Assembly: GCA_945899335.1 (NCBI GenBank)
Contig: CAMDIP010000039.1
Coordinates: 1 to 9,401, forward strand
Origin: Bordetella parapertussis
GTDB taxonomy: Bacteria > Pseudomonadota > Gammaproteobacteria > Burkholderiales > Burkholderiaceae_C
Length of the DNA: 9,401 nucleotides
Direction of reading: 5' to 3'
The position numbers and the translations under genes are program-made. The notes beneath the pieces are model-generated. The model saw only the letters and a program-made list of their open reading frames with translations. It was not told where the DNA came from and did no database searches. The first letter of the stretch is position 1. Each line of letters begins with the position of its first letter. This document shows positions 1-7,054 of this stretch, piece by piece.

Positions 1-722
1 TAGGTGGTGCCCCCTTTGGAGGTGACCTTCTCACGCAGAACCGAGGGTGTATCGCTGCTGCTGCGTGCCAACTCTGAAGCACCCACCAAAGTACCGACTG
101 CCAGCTGATGCGCTTGCTCGGGTGACAGACCCATTTTCACGCCAGCGTCAACCATGGCTTCCAAAAAATAAAACACATAAGCGGGCCCCGAACCCGACAC
201 AGCGGTGACGGCATCAAGCAAAGCCTCTTTTTCCACCCAAAGCGATTCACCCACCAAACCCAACATACCGCTGATGGCTTGTCTTTCTTCATAGCGGACA
301 GCGCTTCGGGCAAACAAACCAGTTTGCCCCAAACCCACCAAGGCGGGCGTATTGGGCATGGCGCGCACCACCCGCTCGGTGTGCAGCCATGCCGCGATGC
401 TGTCGCTGCTGATGCCAGCGGCCACGCTCAGATGCAAGGCATTGGCAAAATAATCTTTGGTTTGCAAAGCTGCTTCTTTGAAGACTTGCGGTTTGACCGC
501 CCAGACCACCACGGCGCAGTCTTTCAGCGAAGCGTCTGCTGCTGCCAGTACACGCACGCCGTGTTGTGCCACCAAAGCTTGGCGGGTGGCTTCTAGCGGC
601 TCCACCACATGAATGGCTGAAGCAGGTGTGCCATTTTTGACCAGTCCCCCGATCAGGGCGCTGGCCATATTGCCCCCACCAATAAAGGCCATGGGCAGCA
701 AAAGAGAAGAAAGCGGCGTCAT
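1..722 (-). CDS. proC: Pyrroline-5-carboxylate reductase, C-terminus cut by left edge
   Basis: The enzyme reduces 1-pyrroline-5-carboxylate to proline with NAD(P)H, the last step of proline synthesis in the cytoplasm. About 240 codons are present and the frame stays open to the left edge. Visible landmarks are the N-terminal Rossmann motif FIGGGNMASAL (about residues 12-22), VWAVKPQ, LSVAAGIS, RAMPNTPALVG, the P5CR core VTAVSGSGPAYVFYFLEA, and near the edge LREKVTSKGGTT, which matches the family's C-terminal signature. I chose the ATG at 722 because an AGGGA Shine-Dalgarno-like element precedes it closely. It gives a short extra N-terminus (MTPLSSLLP) before the Rossmann strand; the in-frame ATG at 692 has no ribosome site and would trim the first strand. 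The gene starts 25 nt after the glpK stop with no terminator between them, so co-transcription with glpRK is likely. Function is confident; the link to glycerol metabolism is unexplained. Confidence 0.95.
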   Translation of the reverse strand, partial: MTPLSSLLLPMAFIGGGNMASALIGGLVKNGTPASAIHVVEPLEATRQALVAQHGVRVLAAADASLKDCAVVVWAVKPQVFKEAALQTKDYFANALHLSVAAGISSDSIAAWLHTERVVRAMPNTPALVGLGQTGLFARSAVRYEERQAISGMLGLVGESLWVEKEALLDAVTAVSGSGPAYVFYFLEAMVDAGVKMGLSPEQAHQLAVGTLVGASELARSSSDTPSVLREKVTSKGGTT

Positions 723-747
723 GCAGTCCCTGCCAAAAACAAAGACA

Positions 748-2229
748 TCAGTTTGCCACTGTTTGCCTGACCGCTTTTTCCCAACCTGCCATCAAAGCCT
801 GTGCTTGGTCACGCGACATATGCGGCTCAAAGCAGCGCTCTACCCGCCACTGGCGTGACAACTCTGCGGTGCTTTGGTAAATGCCCGAACTCAAACCCGC
901 CAAATAGGCCGCACCCAAAGCCGTGGTTTCCACCACCGCTGGGCGCAAAACAGGAATGCCCAGCAAATCGGCTTGAAACTGCATCAGCAAATCGTTCACA
1001 CAAGCGCCGCCGTCGACCCGCAACTCGGTGACTGCTTGGCTGGCGTCACGGTTCATGGCTTGCAGCAAAGCTGTGCTTTGAAAAGCGATGCTCTCCAGCG
1101 CCGCCCTTGCGATGTGTGCCATGGTGGTGCCACGCGACAAACCCACCATCGCACCCCGCGCATCGGCTTGCCAATAAGGCGCACCCAAACCGGTGAAGGC
1201 GGGCACCAGAACCACGCCGCCCGAATCAGGCACGCTCTCGGCCAAGGCTTGTACATCGGCGCTTTTGTTAAAGGCACGTAAACCATCACGCAACCACTGC
1301 ACCACCGCGCCCCCAATAAAAACGCTGCCCTCCAAGGCAAAGGCCGGCGTGCTGTCGGTCTGGGCGGCGCTGGTGGTGATCAAACCGTTGTGGCTGGTTT
1401 GAAATTCACTTCCGGTGTGCATCAGCATGAAGCAACCGGTGCCATAGGTGTTTTTGGCTTGACCCGCTAGAAAGCAGGCTTGGCCAAACAAGGCGCTTTG
1501 CTGGTCACCGGCCACGCCGCCTATGGGCATTTCGCTGCCCAGCCACTGCGCTTGGGTAAAGCCAAAATCGCTGGCTGAAGGGTGAACCTCGGGCAGCACA
1601 GACGCAGGAATACGAAACAGCGCCAGCAGCTCCTCGTCCCAGCGGTTGGTGTGAACATTTAAAAGCATGGTGCGAGCCGCATTGCTGACGTCGGTGGCAT
1701 GAATACGCCCGCCGCTGAGTTGCCACATCAGCCAACTGTCCACCGTGCCAAAGGCCAGTTGCCCGGCCTCTGCCATGGCGCGAGCGCCGCTTACGTTGTC
1801 CAAAATCCATTGCAATTTGGTGGCCGAAAAATAGGCGTCAATCAAAAGACCAGTTTTTTGCTGCACCATGGGCGCAAAACCCGCCTCGCGCAAGCGCAAG
1901 CACTCGGGTTCGGCCCGCCGGTCTTGCCAAACAATGGCGTTGTAGATGGCTTGGCCAGTGTCGCGCCGCCACACCAGCGTGGTTTCACGTTGGTTGGTGA
2001 TACCCATGGCGGCGATTTGGCTGGCACTGAGCCCCGCTTGTTGCAAGACTTGCCTTGCGGTAGCTAGCTGGCTGGACCAGATTTCTTCGGGGTCGTGCTC
2101 GACCCAACCCGGCTGGGGGTAAATTTGGCGAAACTCTTGTTGGACTGACGCCAAAACACTGCCGTCTTCTTTAAAAACAATGCTGCGTGAGCTGGAAGTG
2201 CCTTGGTCGAGGGCGAGTAAATAGGACAT
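748..2229 (-). CDS. glpK: Glycerol kinase
   Basis: This FGGY-family kinase phosphorylates glycerol with ATP to sn-glycerol-3-phosphate, trapping imported glycerol in the cytoplasm. At 493 residues it is close to the E. coli enzyme (about 502). Motifs in order are LALDQGTSSSR (residues 5-15, phosphate loop), GWVEHDP (41-47), GITNQRETT (76-84), IVWQDRR (99-105), FGTVDSWL (160-167), GVAGDQQSALFGQ (238-250, D242 being the expected catalytic base), KNTYGTGCFML (259-269), VPAFTGLGAPYW and LRVDGGA, followed by TALGAAYLAG. The position aligned with E. coli Arg236, needed for fructose-1,6-bisphosphate inhibition, is glutamate (E233), and the IIA-Glc contact segment near the C-terminus is not conserved, so both E. 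coli controls are probably absent. The start is fixed by the family N-terminus. No clear Shine-Dalgarno is visible; the gene begins 25 nt after the glpR stop, so coupling to glpR translation is possible. Confidence 0.97.
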   Translation of the reverse strand: MSYLLALDQGTSSSRSIVFKEDGSVLASVQQEFRQIYPQPGWVEHDPEEIWSSQLATARQVLQQAGLSASQIAAMGITNQRETTLVWRRDTGQAIYNAIVWQDRRAEPECLRLREAGFAPMVQQKTGLLIDAYFSATKLQWILDNVSGARAMAEAGQLAFGTVDSWLMWQLSGGRIHATDVSNAARTMLLNVHTNRWDEELLALFRIPASVLPEVHPSASDFGFTQAQWLGSEMPIGGVAGDQQSALFGQACFLAGQAKNTYGTGCFMLMHTGSEFQTSHNGLITTSAAQTDSTPAFALEGSVFIGGAVVQWLRDGLRAFNKSADVQALAESVPDSGGVVLVPAFTGLGAPYWQADARGAMVGLSRGTTMAHIARAALESIAFQSTALLQAMNRDASQAVTELRVDGGACVNDLLMQFQADLLGIPVLRPAVVETTALGAAYLAGLSSGIYQSTAELSRQWRVERCFEPHMSRDQAQALMAGWEKAVRQTVAN

Positions 2230-2254
2230 GGTCGGGCCAGTGTTGAGAAAAAAC

Positions 2255-3058
2255 TCAGCTCACCAAAGAGAGCGTTGTTTCAAAAGCGGGGACATCTTGC
2301 GCAACGCTGCACTCCACACCTGAGTGTTCAAGCAACTGCGCAAAACTGTCGGGTGGCGGCGCGTCGGTGAACAGGCGGTCAATGTGCGACAAATGCGCCA
2401 ACTCGACCATGGCGGGTCGGTTGAATTTGGTGTGGTCGGCGGCCAGCCACACTTGGCGAGAGTGCTCGATGATGGCCTTGGCCACCTTCACCTCGCGGTA
2501 GTCAAAGTCGCGCATGGTGCCATCCGCCTCGATGCCGCTGATGCCAATCAGGCCAATGTCCACCTTGAACTGGCGAATGAAGTCCACCGTGGCTTCGCCC
2601 ACAATGCCTCGGTCCACCCCACGCACCACGCCACCGGTGACGATGACCTCGCAGTCGGGGTTATCGCTCAAGATTTGCGCCACGTTCAGGTTGTTGGTGA
2701 TGACGCGCAAACCGCGGTGCTGGCGCAACTCCCGCGCCACGGTTTCCATGGTGGTGCCAATGTTCATGATGAGCGAGCAGCCATGCGGAACCGCTGCCGC
2801 AATCGCTTTGGCAATGCGGGTTTTGCCGTCGAGTGACAAGGCTTGGCGCTGGCGGTATGCGATGTTTTCGGTGGTTGAGCCGGGCATGCGTACGCCGCCA
2901 TGAAAGCGCGACAACAGTCCGGCCTCTGCCAGGCGCTGCACATCGCGGCGCACAGTTTGCAGGGTAACGGAGAAGGTTTCGGCTAAAAACTCAATCGACG
3001 CCGAGCCTTGGGCTTGGACCAACTCCAGCAACTGGGTTTGACGCGGATTTGGGTTCAT
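2255..3058 (-). CDS. glpR: DeoR-family glycerol-3-phosphate regulon repressor
   Basis: A transcriptional repressor of the DeoR family whose characterised GlpR relatives release DNA when glycerol-3-phosphate binds. With the chosen start it has 267 residues (E. coli GlpR has 252). The N-terminal helix-turn-helix has the DeoR signature, with VTLQTVRRDVQRLAEAGLL (31-49) followed by RFHGG. The C-terminal sugar-phosphate sensor shows NIGTTMETVA, VITNNLNVA, TGGVVRGVDRGIVGEAT, the GlpR-typical GISGIEADGTMRDFDYREV, ADHTKF and TDAPPP. These resemble E. coli GlpR closely enough to favour GlpR over other DeoR members. An upstream in-frame ATG at 3115 would add 19 residues (MLVPYEHGL...) with no family counterpart. 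I prefer 3058, because MNPNPRQTQLLELV fits the family start, although neither ATG has a good ribosome site. It is the first gene of the minus-strand run glpR-glpK-proC and diverges from the transporter operon. Confidence 0.93.
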   Translation of the reverse strand: MNPNPRQTQLLELVQAQGSASIEFLAETFSVTLQTVRRDVQRLAEAGLLSRFHGGVRMPGSTTENIAYRQRQALSLDGKTRIAKAIAAAVPHGCSLIMNIGTTMETVARELRQHRGLRVITNNLNVAQILSDNPDCEVIVTGGVVRGVDRGIVGEATVDFIRQFKVDIGLIGISGIEADGTMRDFDYREVKVAKAIIEHSRQVWLAADHTKFNRPAMVELAHLSHIDRLFTDAPPPDSFAQLLEHSGVECSVAQDVPAFETTLSLVS

Positions 3059-3180
3059 TGAGAATGTGAAATAGCTGTATGGCAACCATAAACCATGTTC
3101 ATAAGGCACCAACATAGGGAAAATACCGAATCAATAAAAACAAATACGAACAAAAATCCGAAAAGAAAAGAACATCACCC
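3059..3180. promoter_or_regulatory. Divergent glpR / glpS control region
   Basis: This 122-nt stretch separates the chosen glpR start from glpS and must hold promoters for both directions. Its glpS-proximal half (about 3116-3170) is strongly A-rich compared with the flanking genes. It contains CGAA-cored direct repeats (listed separately), a small inverted repeat TATGG-CAA-CCATA at 3078-3090, and a spaced ATGTT/AACAT pair at 3095-3099 and 3111-3115. I could not identify a convincing -35/-10 pair on either strand. If glpR started at the upstream ATG (3115), about half of this region would be coding. Confidence 0.7.
3121..3162. repeat. Three CGAA-cored direct repeats, candidate GlpR operator
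   Basis: Three similar units occur in the same orientation: AAATACCGAA (3121-3130), AAATACGAA (3142-3150) and AAATCCGAA (3154-3162). The CGAA cores begin at 3127, 3147 and 3159, i.e. 20 and 12 nt apart, roughly two helical turns and one. Read on the minus strand they are TTCG repeats in a T-rich context. DeoR-family regulators, including some GlpR proteins, are known to use tandem TTCG-type sites, so this is a reasonable operator for the adjacent glpR. The position just upstream of glpS suits repression. The assignment is inference; A-rich DNA can produce such repeats by chance. Confidence 0.45.
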
Positions 3181-4260
3181 ATGACCTTGAAACTTGACCA
3201 GATCAGCCAAATTGTCGGCGGACAGATGCATTTGCACGCCTTGGACATGGTCTTGGTGCCCAACGCAGTCACGGTGCTTTTGGGCGCTACCCAGGCGGGC
3301 AAAACCAGTCTCATGCGCCTCATGGCTGGCTTGGACCAGCCCACCACAGGGCGGGTGTGGGTCGATGGCCAAGATATTACCGGTGTGCCGGTGCGCGATC
3401 GCAATGTCGCCATGGTCTACCAACAGTTCATCAATTACCCTTCCATGACGGTGTACGACAACATCGCCTCGCCCCTGCGCTTAAGTAACGACAAAGACTT
3501 TGACGCGAAGGTGCAGGCCTTGGCCAAGCGACTGCGTATCGACCCCTTTTTAAAGCGACTGCCCGCCGAACTCTCGGGCGGCCAGCAACAGCGCGTGGCC
3601 TTGGCGAGGGCTTTGGCCAAACGTGCCCCTTTCATGTTTTTGGACGAGCCTTTGGTCAATTTGGACTACAAGCTCCGCGAAGAACTGCGCGAGGACCTCA
3701 CCCAGTTGTTTGAGGCGGGCGAAGGCACCGTGGTCTATGCCACCACCGAACCCAGTGAGGCCTTGCTTTTAGGGGGCCATACCGCGGTTCTCAAAGAAGG
3801 GCGAGTGCTGCAATACGGCCCCACGTTAGAGGTGTTTCGCCAGCCGCAGTCGCTGGACGTGGCCCGCGCCTTCAGCGACCCGCCCATCAATGTGCTGAAC
3901 GCCCACAAACAGGCCACCGGCTGGATGCTCGACAACGTGCGCCCCATTCTTTTGCCGCAAATCGATGCCAGTCATGGCCGTGTGCAGCTGGGTGTGCGTG
4001 CCTCAGCGCTGCGCACCGAGCAGCGTGACGGTGATGTGGGTTTGGTGGGGCGGGTGCAGTTGGCAGAAATTTCAGGTACCGATACCTTTGTGCACTTAGA
4101 CTGCGCCGGCTTGGAGCTGGTCATGCAAAAAACCGGTGTGCATGTGTTTGACATTGGTTCAAGCTTGGCGGTCTATGTCCACCCGAAAGACGCCTATGTG
4201 TTCGATGCGGGCGGCGCTTTGCTGAGCGCCCCTGCGCATTTGCACCAAGGGGGGCGCTGA
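3181..4260 (+). CDS. glpS: Glycerol ABC transporter ATPase GlpS
   Basis: One of two cytoplasmic ATPase subunits of a CUT1-type (MalK-like) ABC importer, 359 residues. The nucleotide-binding domain spans about residues 1-235: Walker A GATQAGKT (35-42), Q-loop VYQQFINYPSMTV (79-91), a canonical signature LSGGQQQ (131-137), Walker B FMFLDEP with D155/E156, and a D-loop ending NLD (160-162). The switch region, normally VTHDQxEA, reads ATTEPSEA (187-194), so the H-loop histidine is replaced by T189. A C-terminal MalK-like TOBE domain covers about 236-359 and ends YVHPKDAYVFD. The ATG is the first in frame after the A-rich control region; upstream sequence is purine-rich (AAAAGAAAAG) without a classic Shine-Dalgarno. 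glpT follows after one nucleotide. The pairing with glpT, glpU and glpV identifies the glycerol system of Rhizobium rather than a maltose or sn-glycerol-3-phosphate (Ugp) importer. Confidence 0.9.
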   Translation: MTLKLDQISQIVGGQMHLHALDMVLVPNAVTVLLGATQAGKTSLMRLMAGLDQPTTGRVWVDGQDITGVPVRDRNVAMVYQQFINYPSMTVYDNIASPLRLSNDKDFDAKVQALAKRLRIDPFLKRLPAELSGGQQQRVALARALAKRAPFMFLDEPLVNLDYKLREELREDLTQLFEAGEGTVVYATTEPSEALLLGGHTAVLKEGRVLQYGPTLEVFRQPQSLDVARAFSDPPINVLNAHKQATGWMLDNVRPILLPQIDASHGRVQLGVRASALRTEQRDGDVGLVGRVQLAEISGTDTFVHLDCAGLELVMQKTGVHVFDIGSSLAVYVHPKDAYVFDAGGALLSAPAHLHQGGR

Positions 4261-4261
4261 G

Positions 4262-5350
4262 ATGGTGGCGCGTATCGATCTGGACTTGGCCCACGCTTAT
4301 GGCCCCAACCCCCAGCAAGACAGCGACTACGCCTTGCTGCCCATGAAAATGAGCTTTCAAGCAGGCGGTGCTTATGCTTTGCTCGGCCCATCTGGATGTG
4401 GCAAAACCACCATGCTCAACATCATTTCGGGCTTGGTCAAACCCTCGCAAGGCGAGGTGCGTTTCAATGGCGATATCGTCAACGACAAAACACCCCAAGA
4501 GCGCAACATTGCTCAGGTGTTTCAGTTTCCGGTCATCTACGACACCATGACGGTGGCCGACAACTTGGCGTTCCCGCTGCGCAACCGACGCATGCCCGAG
4601 GCGCAAATTCGCCAGCGCGTGGGTCAAATCGCTGAAATGCTGGAACTCAGCGGCCAACTCAACCAGCGTGCGGCCGGTTTGTCGGCTGACGCCAAACAAA
4701 AAATCTCGCTCGGACGTGGCTTGGTCCGCCCCGATGTAGCGGCGATTTTGTTTGATGAACCGCTCACCGTCATCGACCCGCACCTGAAGTGGCAACTGCG
4801 CCGCAAGCTCAAACAAGTGCATCAAGAGTTCAAGCACACCCTGATTTACGTTACCCACGACCAAGTCGAAGCGCTGACGTTTGCCCAAGAGGTGGTGGTC
4901 ATGACCCGTGGTCGCGCGGTGCAGGTGGGTAGCGCCGAGGCTTTGTTCGAGCGGCCCGCCCACACCTTTGTGGGCCACTTCATCGGCTCGCCAGGCATGA
5001 ACTTTTTGCCCGTCACAGTGCAGGCAGGGCATCTGCTAGTGGGTGAGCACCGCTTGCCTTTGGGGGATCAACTCCGCCACGGCCTGGTCGGCACCGAATC
5101 GCTCAAGTTGGGCATACGTCCTGAGTACATTGCTATGCACAGCGCACCCGCCGAGAATTGCCTGCCCGCTCAGGTGCTGCGCTGGCAAGACTTAGGCACC
5201 AGCGGCTTGCTCACCACCCAGTGTGCGGGTGAGGTGGTGCGGGTGCGTTTGGCCAATCACAGCGAGACACCTCAAGTGGGTCAAACCGTCTATTTGCAGG
5301 TGCTAAGCATTCACACATGCTTTTATGAGCAGGAGGCCTTGATCGCATGA
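4262..5350 (+). CDS. glpT: Glycerol ABC transporter ATPase GlpT
   Basis: The second ATPase of the importer, 362 residues, expected to pair with GlpS. It is not the E. coli GlpT antiporter. Visible are Walker A GPSGCGKT (42-49), Q-loop QVFQFPVIYDTMTV (Q88), Walker B ILFDEP with D165/E166, and an intact H-loop YVTHDQVEA (H199). The signature motif is degenerate: LSADAKQ (140-146) stands where LSGGQQQ is normal. The C-terminal half (about 245-362) looks like a TOBE domain with GIRPEYI at 284-290. The pattern is the mirror image of GlpS, which keeps the signature and loses the histidine. The start ATG lies one base after the glpS stop and is served by AAGGGGGG at 4247-4254 inside the end of glpS. 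Its stop overlaps the glpP start (ATGA), which implies translational coupling. A long open frame on the opposite strand here is a shadow. Confidence 0.9.
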   Translation: MVARIDLDLAHAYGPNPQQDSDYALLPMKMSFQAGGAYALLGPSGCGKTTMLNIISGLVKPSQGEVRFNGDIVNDKTPQERNIAQVFQFPVIYDTMTVADNLAFPLRNRRMPEAQIRQRVGQIAEMLELSGQLNQRAAGLSADAKQKISLGRGLVRPDVAAILFDEPLTVIDPHLKWQLRRKLKQVHQEFKHTLIYVTHDQVEALTFAQEVVVMTRGRAVQVGSAEALFERPAHTFVGHFIGSPGMNFLPVTVQAGHLLVGEHRLPLGDQLRHGLVGTESLKLGIRPEYIAMHSAPAENCLPAQVLRWQDLGTSGLLTTQCAGEVVRVRLANHSETPQVGQTVYLQVLSIHTCFYEQEALIA

Positions 5351-6228
5351 AGCCCGTCAACCAAAAAGCTTGGTTTCTCATCTTGCCGGTGCTCTTGTGC
5401 GTGGCCTTTTCGGCCATCGTGCCTCTCATGACCGTGGTCAATTATTCGGTGCAAGACATCATCTCCCCAGAGCGGCGAGTGTTTGTCGGGACCGAATGGT
5501 TTGCCGCTGTGATGCGCGACCAAGACCTGCACGAAGCGCTGTGGCGACAAATGGTGTTTTCATTGGCGGTGTTGGTGGTGGAAATTCCCTTGGGCATTGC
5601 GCTGGCGCTGTCCATGCCCGCCAAAGGCTGGCAGGCCTCGATAACTTTGGTGTTGGTGGCTTTGTCCTTGCTGATCCCATGGAATGTGGTGGGCACGATT
5701 TGGCAAATTTACGGCCGCGCTGACATTGGTTTGCTGGGCGCTGCTTTGCAAGCCATGGGCATTGACTACAACTACACCGGCAATGCGCGGGACGCCTGGC
5801 TCACCGTGTTGGTGATGGACATTTGGCACTGGACACCCTTGGTGGCCTTATTGTGTTATGCCGGTTTGCGCAGCATCCCGGACGCTTATTACCAAGCTGC
5901 ACAAATCGATGGCGCTTCCAAGTTCGCGGTGTTTCGCTTCATCCAGTTGCCCAAGTTGCGAGGCGTCCTGATGATCGCGGTGCTGCTGCGCTTCATGGAC
6001 AGTTTCATGATTTACACCGAACCCTTTGTGCTGACCGGCGGAGGACCAGGTAACTCCACGACCTTCCTAAGCCAATACCTGACACAAAAAGCCGTGGGCC
6101 AATTCGACTTGGGGCCAGCCGCCGCCTTCTCCTTGATTTATTTCCTCATTATTTTGTTGCTGTGTTTCATCCTCTACAACTGGATGCAAAGCGTGGGCAC
6201 CCAGGCCAAGGAGAGCCACCATGGATGA
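5347..6228 (+). CDS. glpP: Glycerol ABC transporter permease GlpP (MalF-like)
   Basis: An inner-membrane permease of 293 residues with about six hydrophobic segments (near 8-31, 70-90, 100-121, 152-172, 206-225 and 262-280). The EAA coupling motif, which docks on the ATPase, is YYQAAQIDGASKFAVFRF followed by IQLP (about 181-202). The downstream GGGPGNSTTFLSQYL (230-244) is typical of MalF/UgpA-type permeases. The start overlaps the glpT stop by four bases, and AGGAGG at 5331-5336 lies ten bases before the ATG, the strongest ribosome site in the operon. Its final codons overlap the glpQ start by eight bases. It should form a heterodimeric channel with GlpQ; glycerol specificity is inferred from the neighbouring genes, not from the permease sequence. 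Confidence 0.88.
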   Translation: MKPVNQKAWFLILPVLLCVAFSAIVPLMTVVNYSVQDIISPERRVFVGTEWFAAVMRDQDLHEALWRQMVFSLAVLVVEIPLGIALALSMPAKGWQASITLVLVALSLLIPWNVVGTIWQIYGRADIGLLGAALQAMGIDYNYTGNARDAWLTVLVMDIWHWTPLVALLCYAGLRSIPDAYYQAAQIDGASKFAVFRFIQLPKLRGVLMIAVLLRFMDSFMIYTEPFVLTGGGPGNSTTFLSQYLTQKAVGQFDLGPAAAFSLIYFLIILLLCFILYNWMQSVGTQAKESHHG

Positions 6229-7033
6229 GCGCCGTTTCAAAAAACGCACTATCTTTTTACTGCTCTACATCGTGTTCGCTTTGCTGCCCATCTATTGGAT
6301 GGTGAACATGAGTTTGCGCACCAACCAGGAAATCTTATCCAGCTTCAGCCTGTTTCCGGCCAACCCGACTTGGGACAACTACGCCACCATCTTCACCGAT
6401 GTGTCTTGGTACTCGGGCTATATCAACAGCCTCATTTACGTGGCCATCAACACCGTCATCTCGGTTACCGTAGCCTTGCCTGCTGCTTATGCGTTTTCGC
6501 GCTACAGCTTTCTGGGTGACAAGCATGTGTTTTTCTGGTTGCTCACCAACCGCATGACGCCGCCTGCGGTGTTTTTGCTGCCGTTTTTCCAGCTCTACAG
6601 CACGGTGGGTTTGATGGACACCCATATCGCGGTAGCGATGGCGCATTTGCTCTTCAACGTGCCGCTGGCGGTCTGGATTTTGGAAGGCTTTATGAGTGGC
6701 ATTCCACGTGAAATTGATGAAACCGCTTACATCGATGGCTACAGTTTCCCGGCGTTTTTCGTCAAAGTGTTTTTGCCGCTGATCAAGGCGGGTGTGGGTG
6801 TGACCGCTTTCTTTTGCTTCATGTTCAGCTGGGTTGAATTGCTGTTGGCACGCACCCTCACCAGCGTCAACGCCAAACCGATTGTGGCCACCATGACCCG
6901 CACGGTGAGCGCCTCTGGCATGGACTGGGCTACCTTGGCTGCGGCAGGTGTGCTGACCATCGTGCCTGGTGCCATCGTCATTTGGTTTGTGCGGCACTAC
7001 ATCGCCAAAGGCTTTGCCATGGGACGCGTATGA
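6221..7033 (+). CDS. glpQ: Glycerol ABC transporter permease GlpQ (MalG-like)
   Basis: The partner permease, 270 residues, of the MalG/UgpE type; unrelated to the E. coli phosphodiesterase GlpQ. It has about six membrane segments (near 10-29, 70-95, 103-125, 135-158, 188-208 and 240-258). The EAA motif is EIDETAYIDGYSFPAFF with VKVFLPLI (about 164-188), and the C-terminus IAKGFAMGRV resembles the usual permease ending. After the first membrane segment, SLRTNQEILS and the NPTWDNYATIF stretch fit the conserved N-terminal region of this subfamily. The start overlaps the end of glpP by eight bases and is preceded by AAGGAGAG (6208-6214), so the two permeases are probably made in equal amounts. 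glpU begins 21 nt after its stop. Confidence 0.88.
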   Translation: MDERRFKKRTIFLLLYIVFALLPIYWMVNMSLRTNQEILSSFSLFPANPTWDNYATIFTDVSWYSGYINSLIYVAINTVISVTVALPAAYAFSRYSFLGDKHVFFWLLTNRMTPPAVFLLPFFQLYSTVGLMDTHIAVAMAHLLFNVPLAVWILEGFMSGIPREIDETAYIDGYSFPAFFVKVFLPLIKAGVGVTAFFCFMFSWVELLLARTLTSVNAKPIVATMTRTVSASGMDWATLAAAGVLTIVPGAIVIWFVRHYIAKGFAMGRV

Positions 7034-7054
7034 CCCACCACAGGAGACAACCCC

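Noticed and set aside
2244..2257. TGAG/CTCA hairpin with A/T loop between glpR and glpK as terminator
   Set aside because: The stem is only four pairs, overlaps the glpR stop codon and lacks a T-tract after the stem.
2324..2836. Open frame of 170 codons on the plus strand opposite glpR
   Set aside because: It mirrors the conserved GlpR coding sequence and has no recognisable motif.
3059..3115. Upstream ATG of glpR at 3115, adding 19 residues
   Set aside because: The added segment lacks family counterparts and has no ribosome site; MNPNPRQTQLLELV at 3058 matches the normal GlpR start better. It cannot be excluded from sequence alone.
3095..3115. ATGTT...AACAT inverted repeat as an E. coli-type GlpR palindrome
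   Set aside because: Half-sites match only over five bases, the spacing is too wide for the E. coli operator and the central CG positions are missing.
4121..5032. Open frame of 303 codons on the minus strand opposite glpS/glpT
   Set aside because: It lies wholly opposite two clear ABC ATPase genes, has a histidine- and arginine-rich composition typical of antisense shadows, and shows no recognisable domain.
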